This document shows positions 55,750-64,000 of a stretch of DNA of 64,000 nt, in pieces. Source of the DNA: Pseudomonas anatoliensis (GTDB lineage: Bacteria > Pseudomonadota > Gammaproteobacteria > Pseudomonadales > Pseudomonadaceae). The notes under the pieces are model-generated. The model was not told the origin of the DNA, did no database searches, and was given only the letters and a program-made list of their open reading frames with translations. The stretch is from positions 744,001 through 808,000 of the forward strand of contig NZ_JACVHC010000001.1 of NCBI RefSeq assembly GCF_017976235.1, read 5' to 3'. The translations under genes were made by a program, and so were the position numbers. Position 1 is the first letter of the stretch, and each line of letters starts with the position of its first letter.

Positions 55750-55763
55750 TGAAACCGGTTTCA
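55750..55763. promoter_or_regulatory. PtxS operator before ptxS
   Basis: Second exact TGAAACCGGTTTCA, 52 bases upstream of the ptxS GTG. Confidence 0.95.
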
Positions 55764-55861
55764 GGAAACACCAGAACCCAATCGTCCGTCAAGTGAAGGA
55801 TCGTCTGATATTTGTCAGGTCCTGACGGGCGGCGCTGGAAATCAGGCCGCCCTTGCACCCG

Positions 55862-56503
55862 TCAGCCGAATAAGCCTGCCGCGATATTGATGGAGAATCC
55901 GAGAATCGCCGTGTTGAACACGAAACCGATCAACGACTGTGCGAGGACGATTTTACGAATGTCTCGTGTCGCCACGCCGACGTCGGCAGTTTGCACAGCC
56001 ACGCCGATGGTGAAAGAGAAGTACAAGAAGTCCCAGTAGTTGGGTGTGGTCAGACCTTCGGCGAAACGCAGTGCGGGTTCCTTGCCGTCCCAGGTGTAAA
56101 ACAGGCGTGCATAGTGCACACAGAAAATCACCCCGATCAGTAGCCACGAACCAATCACCGTCAGGGCGGTGAAGCCGTAGTGCATCAGTTTGTGGGTGGT
56201 GTCCAGATCCTTGCTGCCGGCCAGTTCGAAGGTGATGGTGGCGAGACTTGCCAGCGCGGCGATGCACACTACGAACAACACCAGGCCGGCATTTTCATCT
56301 TCGACTTCGGCGATGCGTCTCACGTCCGGGGCCTTGGAGCGCGCGGTCAGCCAGAGCATCAGGATCAGGTAAGTCCATACGCCGGCGTTCCAGCCGTAGA
56401 GGATTTTGCTGACGATGGAGTCGACGGGCGAAAGCAGGCCCACGGCGAGGCCGAGCAGGGCAGCTGCGGAAAGGCGAGGGTGGGTGCGGGCGAGGAAGCG
56501 CAT
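55862..56503 (-). CDS. DUF1345 integral membrane protein
   Basis: 213 aa, about six hydrophobic segments. [47 protein letters not shown] and [32 protein letters not shown] match the DUF1345 family of unknown function. Monocistronic between ptxS and the RND genes on the same strand, with REPIN between it and the permease. Confidence 0.85.
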   Translation of the reverse strand: MRFLARTHPRLSAAALLGLAVGLLSPVDSIVSKILYGWNAGVWTYLILMLWLTARSKAPDVRRIAEVEDENAGLVLFVVCIAALASLATITFELAGSKDLDTTHKLMHYGFTALTVIGSWLLIGVIFCVHYARLFYTWDGKEPALRFAEGLTTPNYWDFLYFSFTIGVAVQTADVGVATRDIRKIVLAQSLIGFVFNTAILGFSINIAAGLFG

Positions 56504-56557
56504 GGGGACTCACTTTGGTGGTCGATCCCTGCACCATAGCGCACGCCATGTGGCTTT

Positions 56558-56642
56558 TGTAGGAGCTGCCGAAGGCTGCGATCTTTTGACTTTGTTTTTT
56601 AAACCCAGGATCAAAAGATCGCAGCCTTCGGCAGCTCCTACA
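56558..56642. repeat. REPIN, family A (inverted pair)
   Basis: TGTAGGAGCTGCCGAAGGC arm from 56558 and its reverse complement to 56642, with a T-rich loop. Confidence 0.9.
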
Positions 56643-56645
56643 TTT

Positions 56646-59600
56646 TTACAGGTGGGGTTTGCTGAATCTTTTTACCAGCTTCATGACCACGACGAAGAAC
56701 ACCGGAACGAAGATCACCGCCAACGTCGCGGTGATCATCCCGCCGATCACCCCTGTACCGATCGCTTGCTGGCTCGCCGAACTGGCGCCGGTGGCAATCG
56801 CCAAGGGCACCACGCCGAGGATAAATGCCAGCGACGTCATCACGATCGGACGCAGGCGCAGGCGGGCGGCTTGCAACGTGGCGTCGATCAGGTCGTGACC
56901 TTCGTCATACAGGCTCTTGGCGAACTCGATGATCAGGATCGCGTTCTTCGCGGACAGGCCGATGATGGTGATCAACCCGACCTTGAAGAACACGTCGTTG
57001 GGCATCCCGCGCAGCGTCACTGCCAGCACCGCACCGAGTACACCCAACGGCACCACCAGCAACACCGAGGTCGGAATCGACCAGCTCTCATACAGCGCCG
57101 CCAGACACAGGAACACGATCAGCAGCGACAGGCCGAGCAGAATCGGCGCCTGACTGCCGGACAAACGCTCCTGCAACGACAGGCCGGTCCATTCTTGTCC
57201 CAGACCCTTCGGTCCCTGCGCGACAAGGCGTTCAATCTCGGCCATGGCTTCGCCGGTGCTGTGGCCGGGTGACGGTTCGCCGGAGATCGCAATCGCCGGA
57301 TAACCGTTGTATCGGGTCAGTTGCGCCGGCCCTTGAATCCAGTTGGCCTGGACGAATGCCGACAGCGGTACCATTTTTCCGGCACTGTTGCGCACGTGCA
57401 TTTTCAGCAAATCATCGACCTGACTGCGTTGATCGCCTTCAGCCTGCACCACCACGCGCTGCATACGTCCCTGATTGGGGAAATCATTGATATAGGCCGA
57501 GCCCACGGCAGTGGACAGCACGTTGCCGATGTCGGCGAACGACACCCCCAAGGCATTGGCTTGCTTGCGATCCACTTCGAGTTGCACTTGCGGCGCTTCG
57601 GCCAGTGCGCTTTCACGCACATTCATCAGCACCGGACTTTTCTCGGCGGCTGCCAGAAGTTCCGTGCGCGCTTGCATTAACGTTGCATGACCGAGGCCAC
57701 CGCGATCCTGCAAACGGAACTCGAAACCGCTGGAAGTACCGAGGCCATCCACGGGCGGCGGCAGAACCGAGAACGCCATGGCGTCCTTGATCTGGCTCAG
57801 TGCGATGTTGGCGCGGTCGGCAATCGAGCTGGCCGAATCTTCGCTGTCGCGTTGCGACCAGTCCTTCAGGGTAGAGAACGCCAATGCCGCGTTCTGTCCA
57901 CTACCGGAGAAGCTGAAACCGAGAATCACCACGCTGTCACTGATACCGGGCTCACCGGCGTTATGTGCCTCAAGCTGTTCGGCCACTTGCACCGTGCGGT
58001 TCTTGGTCGCGCCGGGCGGCAGTTGGATATCGGTGATGGTGTAACCCTGATCCTCGACCGGCAGGAACGAGGAGGGCAGACGCATGAAGCAAATCCCCAG
58101 ACCCACCAGCAACACGCCATAGATCAGCAGATATCGCCCGGTGCGTTTCAGCGCGTAACCGACCCAGCCTTGATAGCGCTCGGTCAGTTGCTCGAAGCGG
58201 CGGTTGAACCAACCGAAGAATCCCGACTTCTCGTGGTGCTCGCCCTTGGCGATTGGCTTGAGCAGTGTCGCGCACAGCGCTGGCGTCAGCGTCAGGGCGA
58301 GGAATGCGGAGAACAGAATAGACGTCGCCATCGACAGCGAAAACTGCTGATAGATCACCCCGACCGAACCCTGCATGAACGCCATCGGGATGAATACCGC
58401 CACCAGCACCAGGGTGATGCCGATGATGGCGCCGGTAATCTGCGTCATCGCCTTGCGCGTGGCCTCCTTGGGCGACAGGCCCTCGGTGGCCATGATCCGT
58501 TCGACGTTTTCCACCACGACAATCGCGTCGTCCACCAGAATGCCGATGGCCAGCACCATGCCGAACATGGTCAGCACGTTGATCGAGAAACCTAGCGCCA
58601 GCATGGTTGCAAACGTGCCCATCAGCGCCACCGGCACCACCAGTGTCGGGATTAGCGTGTAGCGCACGTTTTGCAGAAACAGGAACATCACCGCAAACAC
58701 CAGCAGCATCGCCTCGCCGAGGGTGTAGATCACTTTGGTGATCGAGACTTTGACGAAGGGCGAAGTGTCATACGGGATCTTGTATTCCACGCCGGCCGGG
58801 AAGTAGCGCGCCAGCTCATCCATCTTCGCCCGCACCAGCGTCGCGGTGCTCAGCGCGTTGGCGCCCGGCGACAATTGCACGCCGACAGCGGTGGACGGCT
58901 TGCCGTTGAGGCGTGTGCCGAACTGATAGTCCTGACTGCCGATCTCGACCCGCGCCACATCACCAATACGCACGGTGGAACCGTCCGGGTTGGCCTTGAG
59001 CACGATGTCGGCGAACTCCTGCGGCGTCGACAACTGGCCTTTGACCAAAATTGTTGCAGTGATTTCCTGAGTCGACGGGCCGGGCAAGTCACCGATGCTG
59101 CCCGCCGACACCTGGGCGTTCTGCGCCACAATGGCGGCGTTGACGTCAGCCGGGGTCAGGTTGAAACCGATGAGTTTCTGCGGGTCGATCCAGATACGCA
59201 TGGCCCGCTCGGCACCGTACAGCTGAGCCTTGCCGACGCCGTCCAGACGCTTGATTTCGTTCATCACGTTGCGCGCCAGATAGTCACTGAGCGCAACGTC
59301 ATCGAGCTTGCCGTCATTGGACGTCAGGCTGATCAGCAAGAGGAAACCCGAGGAGACTTTCTCCACCTGCAAACCCTGCTGGTTCACGGCTTGCGGCAAG
59401 CGCGACTCGACCACTTTCAGACGGTTTTGCACGTCGACCTGTGCCAGTTCCGGGTTGGTGCCCGGCTGGAAAGTCGCTTTGATCGTGGCGCTGCCCAGAC
59501 TGCTCTGCGATTCGAAATAAAGCAGGTGATCCGCGCCGTTAAGCTCTTCCTCGATCAGGCTGACCACGCTCTCATCGACGGTTTGCGCCGATGCGCCAGG

Positions 59601-59747
59601 GTACACGGCGTAGATTTCGATCTGTGGCGGCGCGACGTCGGGGTATTGCGCCACCGGCAATTGCGGGATGGCCAGCGCACCGGCCAACAGGATGAACAAG
59701 GCGACCACCCAGGCAAATACGGGGCGATCGATAAAGAACTGCGGCAT
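56646..59747 (-). CDS. HAE1-family RND multidrug efflux permease
   Basis: 1033-aa inner-membrane proton antiporter. Typical N-terminus MPQFFIDRPVFAWVVALF, twelve helices with two large periplasmic loops, proton-relay residues in GILVDDAIVVVENVERIM (Asp pair) and GLSAKNAILIIEFAK (Lys). Closest in style to MexY/MexD/AcrB-type pumps. Starts 15 bases after the adaptor gene, so one operon. No outer-membrane channel gene follows; it must borrow an OprM-like protein. Confidence 0.94.
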   Translation of the reverse strand: MPQFFIDRPVFAWVVALFILLAGALAIPQLPVAQYPDVAPPQIEIYAVYPGASAQTVDESVVSLIEEELNGADHLLYFESQSSLGSATIKATFQPGTNPELAQVDVQNRLKVVESRLPQAVNQQGLQVEKVSSGFLLLISLTSNDGKLDDVALSDYLARNVMNEIKRLDGVGKAQLYGAERAMRIWIDPQKLIGFNLTPADVNAAIVAQNAQVSAGSIGDLPGPSTQEITATILVKGQLSTPQEFADIVLKANPDGSTVRIGDVARVEIGSQDYQFGTRLNGKPSTAVGVQLSPGANALSTATLVRAKMDELARYFPAGVEYKIPYDTSPFVKVSITKVIYTLGEAMLLVFAVMFLFLQNVRYTLIPTLVVPVALMGTFATMLALGFSINVLTMFGMVLAIGILVDDAIVVVENVERIMATEGLSPKEATRKAMTQITGAIIGITLVLVAVFIPMAFMQGSVGVIYQQFSLSMATSILFSAFLALTLTPALCATLLKPIAKGEHHEKSGFFGWFNRRFEQLTERYQGWVGYALKRTGRYLLIYGVLLVGLGICFMRLPSSFLPVEDQGYTITDIQLPPGATKNRTVQVAEQLEAHNAGEPGISDSVVILGFSFSGSGQNAALAFSTLKDWSQRDSEDSASSIADRANIALSQIKDAMAFSVLPPPVDGLGTSSGFEFRLQDRGGLGHATLMQARTELLAAAEKSPVLMNVRESALAEAPQVQLEVDRKQANALGVSFADIGNVLSTAVGSAYINDFPNQGRMQRVVVQAEGDQRSQVDDLLKMHVRNSAGKMVPLSAFVQANWIQGPAQLTRYNGYPAIAISGEPSPGHSTGEAMAEIERLVAQGPKGLGQEWTGLSLQERLSGSQAPILLGLSLLIVFLCLAALYESWSIPTSVLLVVPLGVLGAVLAVTLRGMPNDVFFKVGLITIIGLSAKNAILIIEFAKSLYDEGHDLIDATLQAARLRLRPIVMTSLAFILGVVPLAIATGASSASQQAIGTGVIGGMITATLAVIFVPVFFVVVMKLVKRFSKPHL

Positions 59748-59762
59748 ATAAAAGCGTCCTGC

Positions 59763-60920
59763 TTACTGACCAGAGGTCTGGGCAAGTGGAAGAGGGGTGT
59801 CGTCAATCTGCACCTTGTCACCGGGGCGGGCGTGTTGCAGGCCTTCAATAACGATGCGGTCGCCGGGCTTGAGGCCACCGGTGACGATCCAGCGATTGTT
59901 TTGCACGGCGCCCAGTTGCACCGTTTGTTCGGCTACACGCATTTGCTCATCGACGGTCAATACTTGCGCAATACCGGCGCTGTCACGCTGCACGGCGCGT
60001 TGTGGCACGGTGATGCCGTTCTGGATAGTTGCCTGTTGCAGGCGCACGCGAATGAAGCTTCCGGGCAGCAGGTCGAGATCGGGATTGGGGAACTCGCTGC
60101 GCAGAATAATCTGGCCGGTGCCCGGGTCGACGGTGATGTCGCTGAACAGTAGTTTGCCCGGCAACGGATACAGGCTGCCGTCATCCTGAATCAGGGTCGC
60201 TTTGACCTGATCCTGACCGACTTCCTGCAATTGTCCGGAGCGGAATGCCCGGCGCAGTTCGTTGAGCTCGCGGGTCGATTGGGTGAGGTCGGCATAGATC
60301 GGATTGAGTTGCTGAATCAGCGCCAGTGGCGTGGTTTCGTTCTGCCCGACCAGCGCGCCTTCGGTGACCAGCGCGCGGCCGATACGGCCGGAAATTGGCG
60401 CGGTGACGGTGGCGTAACCCAGGTTCAATCTGGCCCGTTCCACCGCAGCCTTGTTGCCGGCGACATCAGCGGCCGTTTGCCGGGTATTGGCGCGGGCGTT
60501 GTCATAATCCTGAGCGCTGATGGCTTTGTCGTCGATCAACTGGGCGTAGCGTTGTTCCTGCAGCTTCGCCTGAAACGCATTGGCCTCGGCTTTGCGCAAC
60601 GCTGCTTCGGCGCTGTCCAGGTCAGCCTTGAACGGCGCCGGGTCGATGCGGAACAGCACGTCGCCTTTCTTCACGTCGCTGCCTTCGCGAAAGTTACGTT
60701 GCAGCACAACGCCGGGCACACGGGCGCGGACTTCGGCAATCCGCGGAGCAGCGATCCGGCCGCTGAGTTCGCTGCTGATCGACAGTGGGCGCGCTTCAAT
60801 GGTTTCGATGCGCACGGTTGCTGGCGGTGCCTGCTCTTCGGCCTTCGAAGAAGAGTCACAGGCGCTCAGCGTCAGCGCCACGGCGATCAGGCCGAGCCCG
60901 GCCAGCAGTTTGTTCGACAT
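59763..60920 (-). CDS. RND efflux periplasmic adaptor lipoprotein
   Basis: 385-aa membrane-fusion protein. Signal LLAGLGLIAVALTLSAC with lipobox LSAC, so lipid-anchored; beta-barrel, lipoyl (EVRARVPGVVLQRNFREGSDVKKGDVLFRIDP), alpha-hairpin (SAEAALRKAEANAFQAKLQEQ) and membrane-proximal domains in the usual order. Links the permease to an outer-membrane channel. Divergent from the two-component regulator across ~290 bases. Confidence 0.93.
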   Translation of the reverse strand: MSNKLLAGLGLIAVALTLSACDSSSKAEEQAPPATVRIETIEARPLSISSELSGRIAAPRIAEVRARVPGVVLQRNFREGSDVKKGDVLFRIDPAPFKADLDSAEAALRKAEANAFQAKLQEQRYAQLIDDKAISAQDYDNARANTRQTAADVAGNKAAVERARLNLGYATVTAPISGRIGRALVTEGALVGQNETTPLALIQQLNPIYADLTQSTRELNELRRAFRSGQLQEVGQDQVKATLIQDDGSLYPLPGKLLFSDITVDPGTGQIILRSEFPNPDLDLLPGSFIRVRLQQATIQNGITVPQRAVQRDSAGIAQVLTVDEQMRVAEQTVQLGAVQNNRWIVTGGLKPGDRIVIEGLQHARPGDKVQIDDTPLPLAQTSGQ

Positions 60921-61080
60921 TTACTACCCCCAATATTGATGCCCGCATCCTACGGGCAGTTGCCGAGAGTAGCGGTGAAGCTTTGTAGGCGCTGTGTGAA
61001 ATTGTGTAAGGGTTTTACTCAGGGACGGTTGAGGGCGTATATCCTTAAGCCATTGAAATTTATTGCGACAGTTAAATAGC

Positions 61081-61176
61081 TATCGCGACCAGGCTCACTC
61101 CTACAGTGTTTGTGTTGGTCACAGAATTTGTGGCTGACACAGTTCCAATGTGGGAGTGAGCCTGCTCGCGATGAGG
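61081..61176. repeat. REPIN, family B (degenerate left arm)
   Basis: Left arm TATCGCGACCAGGCTCACTC..., right arm TGGGAGTGAGCCTGCTCGCG; in the space between the divergent adaptor and response-regulator genes, where promoters would be expected. Confidence 0.82.
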
Positions 61177-61211
61177 CCCGACCCGTCGCCACAGCACTTT
61201 CTGGATCACCC

Positions 61212-61913
61212 ATGCCCAACATCCTCCTGGTCGAAGACGACACCGCCCTCGCCGAACTGATTTCCAGCTACCTGGAACGCAACGGTTATTCCGTCAGCGT
61301 CATTGGTCGGGGCGACCATGTGCGTGAACGGGCACGGGTCAATCCGCCGGATCTGGTTATCCTTGACCTGATGCTGCCGGGGCTCGACGGGCTGCAAGTC
61401 TGCCGTTTGCTGCGCGCCGATTCGGCGACGCTGCCGATCCTGATGCTCACCGCCCGTGATGACAGCCACGATCAAGTGCTGGGCCTGGAAATGGGCGCCG
61501 ACGACTACGTCACCAAACCCTGCGAGCCGCGTGTATTGCTGGCGCGGGTGCGGACCCTGTTACGGCGCAGCAGTCTCGGAGAGCCGTTGACGGCCAACGA
61601 CCGCATCATCATGGGCAATCTGTGTATCGACTTGTCCGAACGCACCGTCACCTGGCGCGATCAGCCGGTCGAACTGTCCAGCGGTGAATACAACTTGCTG
61701 GTGGTACTGGCTCGACACGCTGGCGAAGTGCTCAGCCGCGATCAGATTCTGCAACGCCTGCGCGGCATAGAGTTCAACGGCACCGACCGCTCGGTGGATG
61801 TGGCGATTTCCAAGTTGCGGCGCAAGTTCGATGACCACGCCGGTGAGGCGCGCAAGATCAAGACCGTGTGGGGCAAGGGTTATCTGTTCAGCCGTTCCGA
61901 ATGGGAATGCTGA
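61212..61913 (+). CDS. OmpR-family response regulator
   Basis: 233 aa. Receiver domain (NILLVEDDTALAELI, phosphoacceptor in LVILDLMLPGLDG, Lys in DYVTKPCEP) and C-terminal winged helix (SGEYNLLVVLARHAGEVLSRDQILQRLRG ... SVDVAISKLRRK). ATG at 61212 begins MPNILLVEDD; the longer frame is REPIN-derived. Its stop overlaps the region just before the kinase ATG. It is divergent from the RND operon and might control it, but no site was found. Confidence 0.94.
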   Translation: MPNILLVEDDTALAELISSYLERNGYSVSVIGRGDHVRERARVNPPDLVILDLMLPGLDGLQVCRLLRADSATLPILMLTARDDSHDQVLGLEMGADDYVTKPCEPRVLLARVRTLLRRSSLGEPLTANDRIIMGNLCIDLSERTVTWRDQPVELSSGEYNLLVVLARHAGEVLSRDQILQRLRGIEFNGTDRSVDVAISKLRRKFDDHAGEARKIKTVWGKGYLFSRSEWEC

Positions 61914-61917
61914 GCTG

Positions 61918-63219
61918 ATGTTTCGCATCCTGTTTCGTCTGTATCTGGTCACGATTGTGTCGTACAGCGCCGCCATCTATCTGGTGCCAGACCTGGTGGT
62001 CATGGCCTTCCGGGATCGCTTCGTCACCTACAACCTGGATTATTCCCGTGGTCTGCAATCGCTGATCGCCAAGCAGTTCCGAGCGGTGCCGCAAGATCAA
62101 TGGCCAGCGCTGGCGGCGTCGATGGACAAGGACTTCCAGCCGTTGCACATCGTGCTGGCGCGTATCGATGACGCTGAATTTACCGACATTGAGCGTGAAC
62201 GGCTGCGGCGCGGCGAGAACGTGGTGCGCATTGGTGACTGGGGCTGGCGTACCCTCGCGGTAGCGCCGCTGGACGACAGCATGGCAGTGCAAATGATCGT
62301 GCCGCCGGATCCGATGGACGTCGATCTGTTGTACTGGAGCATCAACGTATTGATCGGCGCGACACTGCTCGCCTGCCTGTTGATGTGGTTGCGCCCGCAC
62401 TGGCGTGATCTGGAACGCCTCAAAGGCACCGCCGAACGCTTCGGTAAAGGCCATTTGAGCGAACGTACGAAAATCGCTTCAAGCTCCAACATCGGCAGCC
62501 TGGCGGTGGTGTTCGACACCATGGCCGGTGACATCGAGAACCTGCTCAATCAGCAACGCGATCTGCTCAATGCGGTGTCCCACGAATTGCGTACGCCGTT
62601 GACGCGCCTGGACTTCGGCCTCGCGCTGGCGCTGTCCGACGACTTGCCGCCCGCAAGCCGCGAACGTTTGCAGGGATTGGTTGCGCACATTCGTGAGCTG
62701 GATGAGTTGGTGCTGGAATTGCTGTCTTACAGTCGTTTGCAAAATCCGGCGCATTCACCGGAACAGGTCGAAGTCTCGCTCGATGAGTTCATCGATAGCA
62801 TCCTGGGCAGCGTCGATGAAGAGTTGGAGTCGCCAGAAATCGTCATCGACGTGCTGCTGCACGGTCAGCTCGAACGTTTTTCGCTCGACCCGCGGTTGAC
62901 CGCCCGAGCGATTCAGAACCTGGTGCGCAATGCCATGCGCTACTGCGAGAAACGCATACAGATCGGCGTGCAGGTTGATGCTGAGGGTTGCGAGATCTGG
63001 GTGGATGACGACGGCATCGGTATTCCCGACGATGAGCGCGAACGGATTTTCGAGCCGTTTTATCGACTGGATCGCAGTCGGGATCGGGCCACGGGCGGGT
63101 TTGGGTTGGGATTGGCAATCAGTCGCAGGGCTCTGGAAGCTCAAGGCGGGACTTTGACAGTCGAGTCTTCGCCTTTGGGTGGGGCGCGATTCCGTTTGTG
63201 GCTGCCGACCGCCGCCTGA
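61918..63219 (+). CDS. Sensor histidine kinase
   Basis: 433-aa membrane kinase starting 4 bases after the regulator stop (ATG at 61918). TM1 about 5-28, short periplasmic loop, TM2 near 137-160 (LLYWSINVLIGATLLACLLMW), HAMP, H-box LLNAVSHELRTPLTRLDF, N-box NLVRNAMRY, G1 DDDGIGIP and G2 GGFGLGLAISRR. Pairs with the upstream regulator. Signal unknown; RstB-like by order and size. Confidence 0.93.
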   Translation: MFRILFRLYLVTIVSYSAAIYLVPDLVVMAFRDRFVTYNLDYSRGLQSLIAKQFRAVPQDQWPALAASMDKDFQPLHIVLARIDDAEFTDIERERLRRGENVVRIGDWGWRTLAVAPLDDSMAVQMIVPPDPMDVDLLYWSINVLIGATLLACLLMWLRPHWRDLERLKGTAERFGKGHLSERTKIASSSNIGSLAVVFDTMAGDIENLLNQQRDLLNAVSHELRTPLTRLDFGLALALSDDLPPASRERLQGLVAHIRELDELVLELLSYSRLQNPAHSPEQVEVSLDEFIDSILGSVDEELESPEIVIDVLLHGQLERFSLDPRLTARAIQNLVRNAMRYCEKRIQIGVQVDAEGCEIWVDDDGIGIPDDERERIFEPFYRLDRSRDRATGGFGLGLAISRRALEAQGGTLTVESSPLGGARFRLWLPTAA

Positions 63220-63231
63220 AACTCAAATCCC

Positions 63232-63325
63232 TGTAGGAGCTGTCGAGTAAAACGAGGCTGCGATCTTTTGATCTTGTTTTTTAAGGATCAAGATCAAAAG
63301 ATCGCAGCGTGCCGCAGCTCCTGCA
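63232..63325. repeat. REPIN, family A (diverged pair)
   Basis: Left arm TGTAGGAGCTGTCGAGTAA... carries an altered core, right arm ends CGCAGCTCCTGCA. Lies between the convergent kinase and pncA genes. Confidence 0.8.
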
Positions 63326-63340
63326 GGGGGGTAGCGTTGT

Positions 63341-63967
63341 TCAGGTCAGCTTGGTCGATTGAATGAGTCCAACGCCAGCGCCCTGCATCCGGTCGATCGC
63401 GGCCGCCAGCGATCCATTCATGTCGATCGCCCGGCAAGCATCCAGCACGACAAACGCATTGAACCCCGCGGCCCGAGCGTCCAGCGCCGAGTACATAACG
63501 CAGAAATCCAGCGCCAGGCCGACCATGTAAACCGTGTCTATACCGCGCTCTTTCAGATAACCGGACAGCCCTGTGGTCGTGCGACGGTCTGCCTCCAGAA
63601 ACGCCGAATAACTGTCGATGTCAGGATTGCAGCCCTTGCGAATGATCAATTGGGCGTGGGGCAGGTCGAGTTCCGGGTGAAACTCGGCGCCGGGTGTGGC
63701 TTGCACACAATGCTCGGGCCACAGGGTTTGCTCGCCGTAAGGCAACTGGATGACATCGTAGGGTTGGTGGCCGGGGTGACTGGAAGCGAACGAAGCATGA
63801 CCGGTTGGGTGCCAGTCCTGGGCAATAACGACCTGTTTGAACTGGCGGGCTAGGCGGTTGATCAGCGGCACAATTTTATCGCCTTCAGGCACCGGCAATT
63901 GGCCGCCGGGAATGAAGTCGTTCTGAACATCGATCACCAGTAAAGCAGTACGAGAAGAAATGGGCAT
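63341..63967 (-). CDS. pncA: Nicotinamidase
   Basis: 208-aa isochorismatase-fold hydrolase turning nicotinamide into nicotinate for NAD salvage. Catalytic Asp in VIDVQNDFIPGG, Lys in IRKGCNPDIDSYSAF, Cys in GLALDFCVMYSALDA, and metal ligands DWHPTGHASF. Start at 63967. The upstream 33 bases of the window hold no complete feature; nicotinate phosphoribosyltransferase is often next but is not visible. Confidence 0.94.
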   Translation of the reverse strand: MPISSRTALLVIDVQNDFIPGGQLPVPEGDKIVPLINRLARQFKQVVIAQDWHPTGHASFASSHPGHQPYDVIQLPYGEQTLWPEHCVQATPGAEFHPELDLPHAQLIIRKGCNPDIDSYSAFLEADRRTTTGLSGYLKERGIDTVYMVGLALDFCVMYSALDARAAGFNAFVVLDACRAIDMNGSLAAAIDRMQGAGVGLIQSTKLT

Positions 63968-64000
63968 CGGTGAATCATCCTCGGAAAATCACTCGCTCAG

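Noticed and set aside
58671..60152. 493-codon plus-strand frame opposite the RND permease/adaptor
   Set aside because: Shadow spanning the boundary of two real genes on the other strand.
36143..63325. Repeated 25-30 bp palindromes considered as CRISPR repeats
   Set aside because: They occur as isolated facing pairs kilobases apart, without regular spacers or cas genes; they are REP/REPIN elements.

Overview
The window is a contiguous stretch of a Pseudomonas chromosome, most probably from the P. fluorescens complex. The evidence is the gacA-uvrC-pgsA-tRNA(Gly, Cys, Leu) block, the ptxS-kguEKTD 2-ketogluconate operon with two exact PtxS operators, an H-NS-like MvaT-family protein, a PgsA/GalU/Gor/AhpCF/HppD core set, and many copies of the extragenic palindromes (REP/REPIN) typical of this group. 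The genome looks dense and GC-rich throughout. There is no prophage, CRISPR array or intact IS.

Layout. 1-3494: the 3' part of gacA, uvrC, pgsA and three tRNA genes, followed by a decayed tyrosine-integrase C-terminus beside tRNA-Leu (an old island attachment site). 3770-5979: a compact minus-strand run folE, DUF3833 lipoprotein, SDR and DUF6482, in which two separate upstream regions carry the same CCTATACA/GTACAA element. 6430-9266: small unknown proteins and an ABC-F ATPase. 9411-13152: topoisomerase IB and the modABC molybdate transporter with a near-perfect ModE operator. 13221-18028: a nitronate monooxygenase-like enzyme, a large secreted Gly/Trp-rich protein and an AcuI/YhdH reductase. 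18043-19863: alkB and ada (alkylation repair), where Ada has lost three of its four zinc cysteines. 19905-21907: small lipoproteins and unknowns.

22166-29015: galU, gor, then a divergent pair of a KfrA-like coiled-coil DNA-binding protein and an intact tyrosine recombinase, followed by ahpC and ahpF. The pair has the architecture of the TnpT/TnpS resolution module of Tn4651, but sits on the chromosome with no transposase nearby. A 176-bp intergenic region between them carries a GTAC cluster and a candidate crossover site. 29082-43000: gloA, an mvaT-family gene with a TTG start, an EAL phosphodiesterase, a LysR/EamA pair, hppD, RarD, an acyltransferase-SGNH protein, an aldo/keto reductase and a 650-aa multidomain protein of unknown function preceded by a perfect 22-bp palindrome.

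43027-50199: a sugar-acid/glycerate block (MFS transporter, CdaR-type regulator, glycerate kinase), a chemoreceptor and an aminotransferase. 50342-55763: the complete ptxS-kguEKTD locus, in which kguK reads through one REP arm and stops in the opposite arm. 55862-63967: a DUF1345 membrane protein, an RND efflux pair without its outer-membrane channel, a divergent two-component system and pncA. REP/REPIN elements punctuate the right half (36 kb onward) and in at least two places contribute coding sequence or a stop codon.
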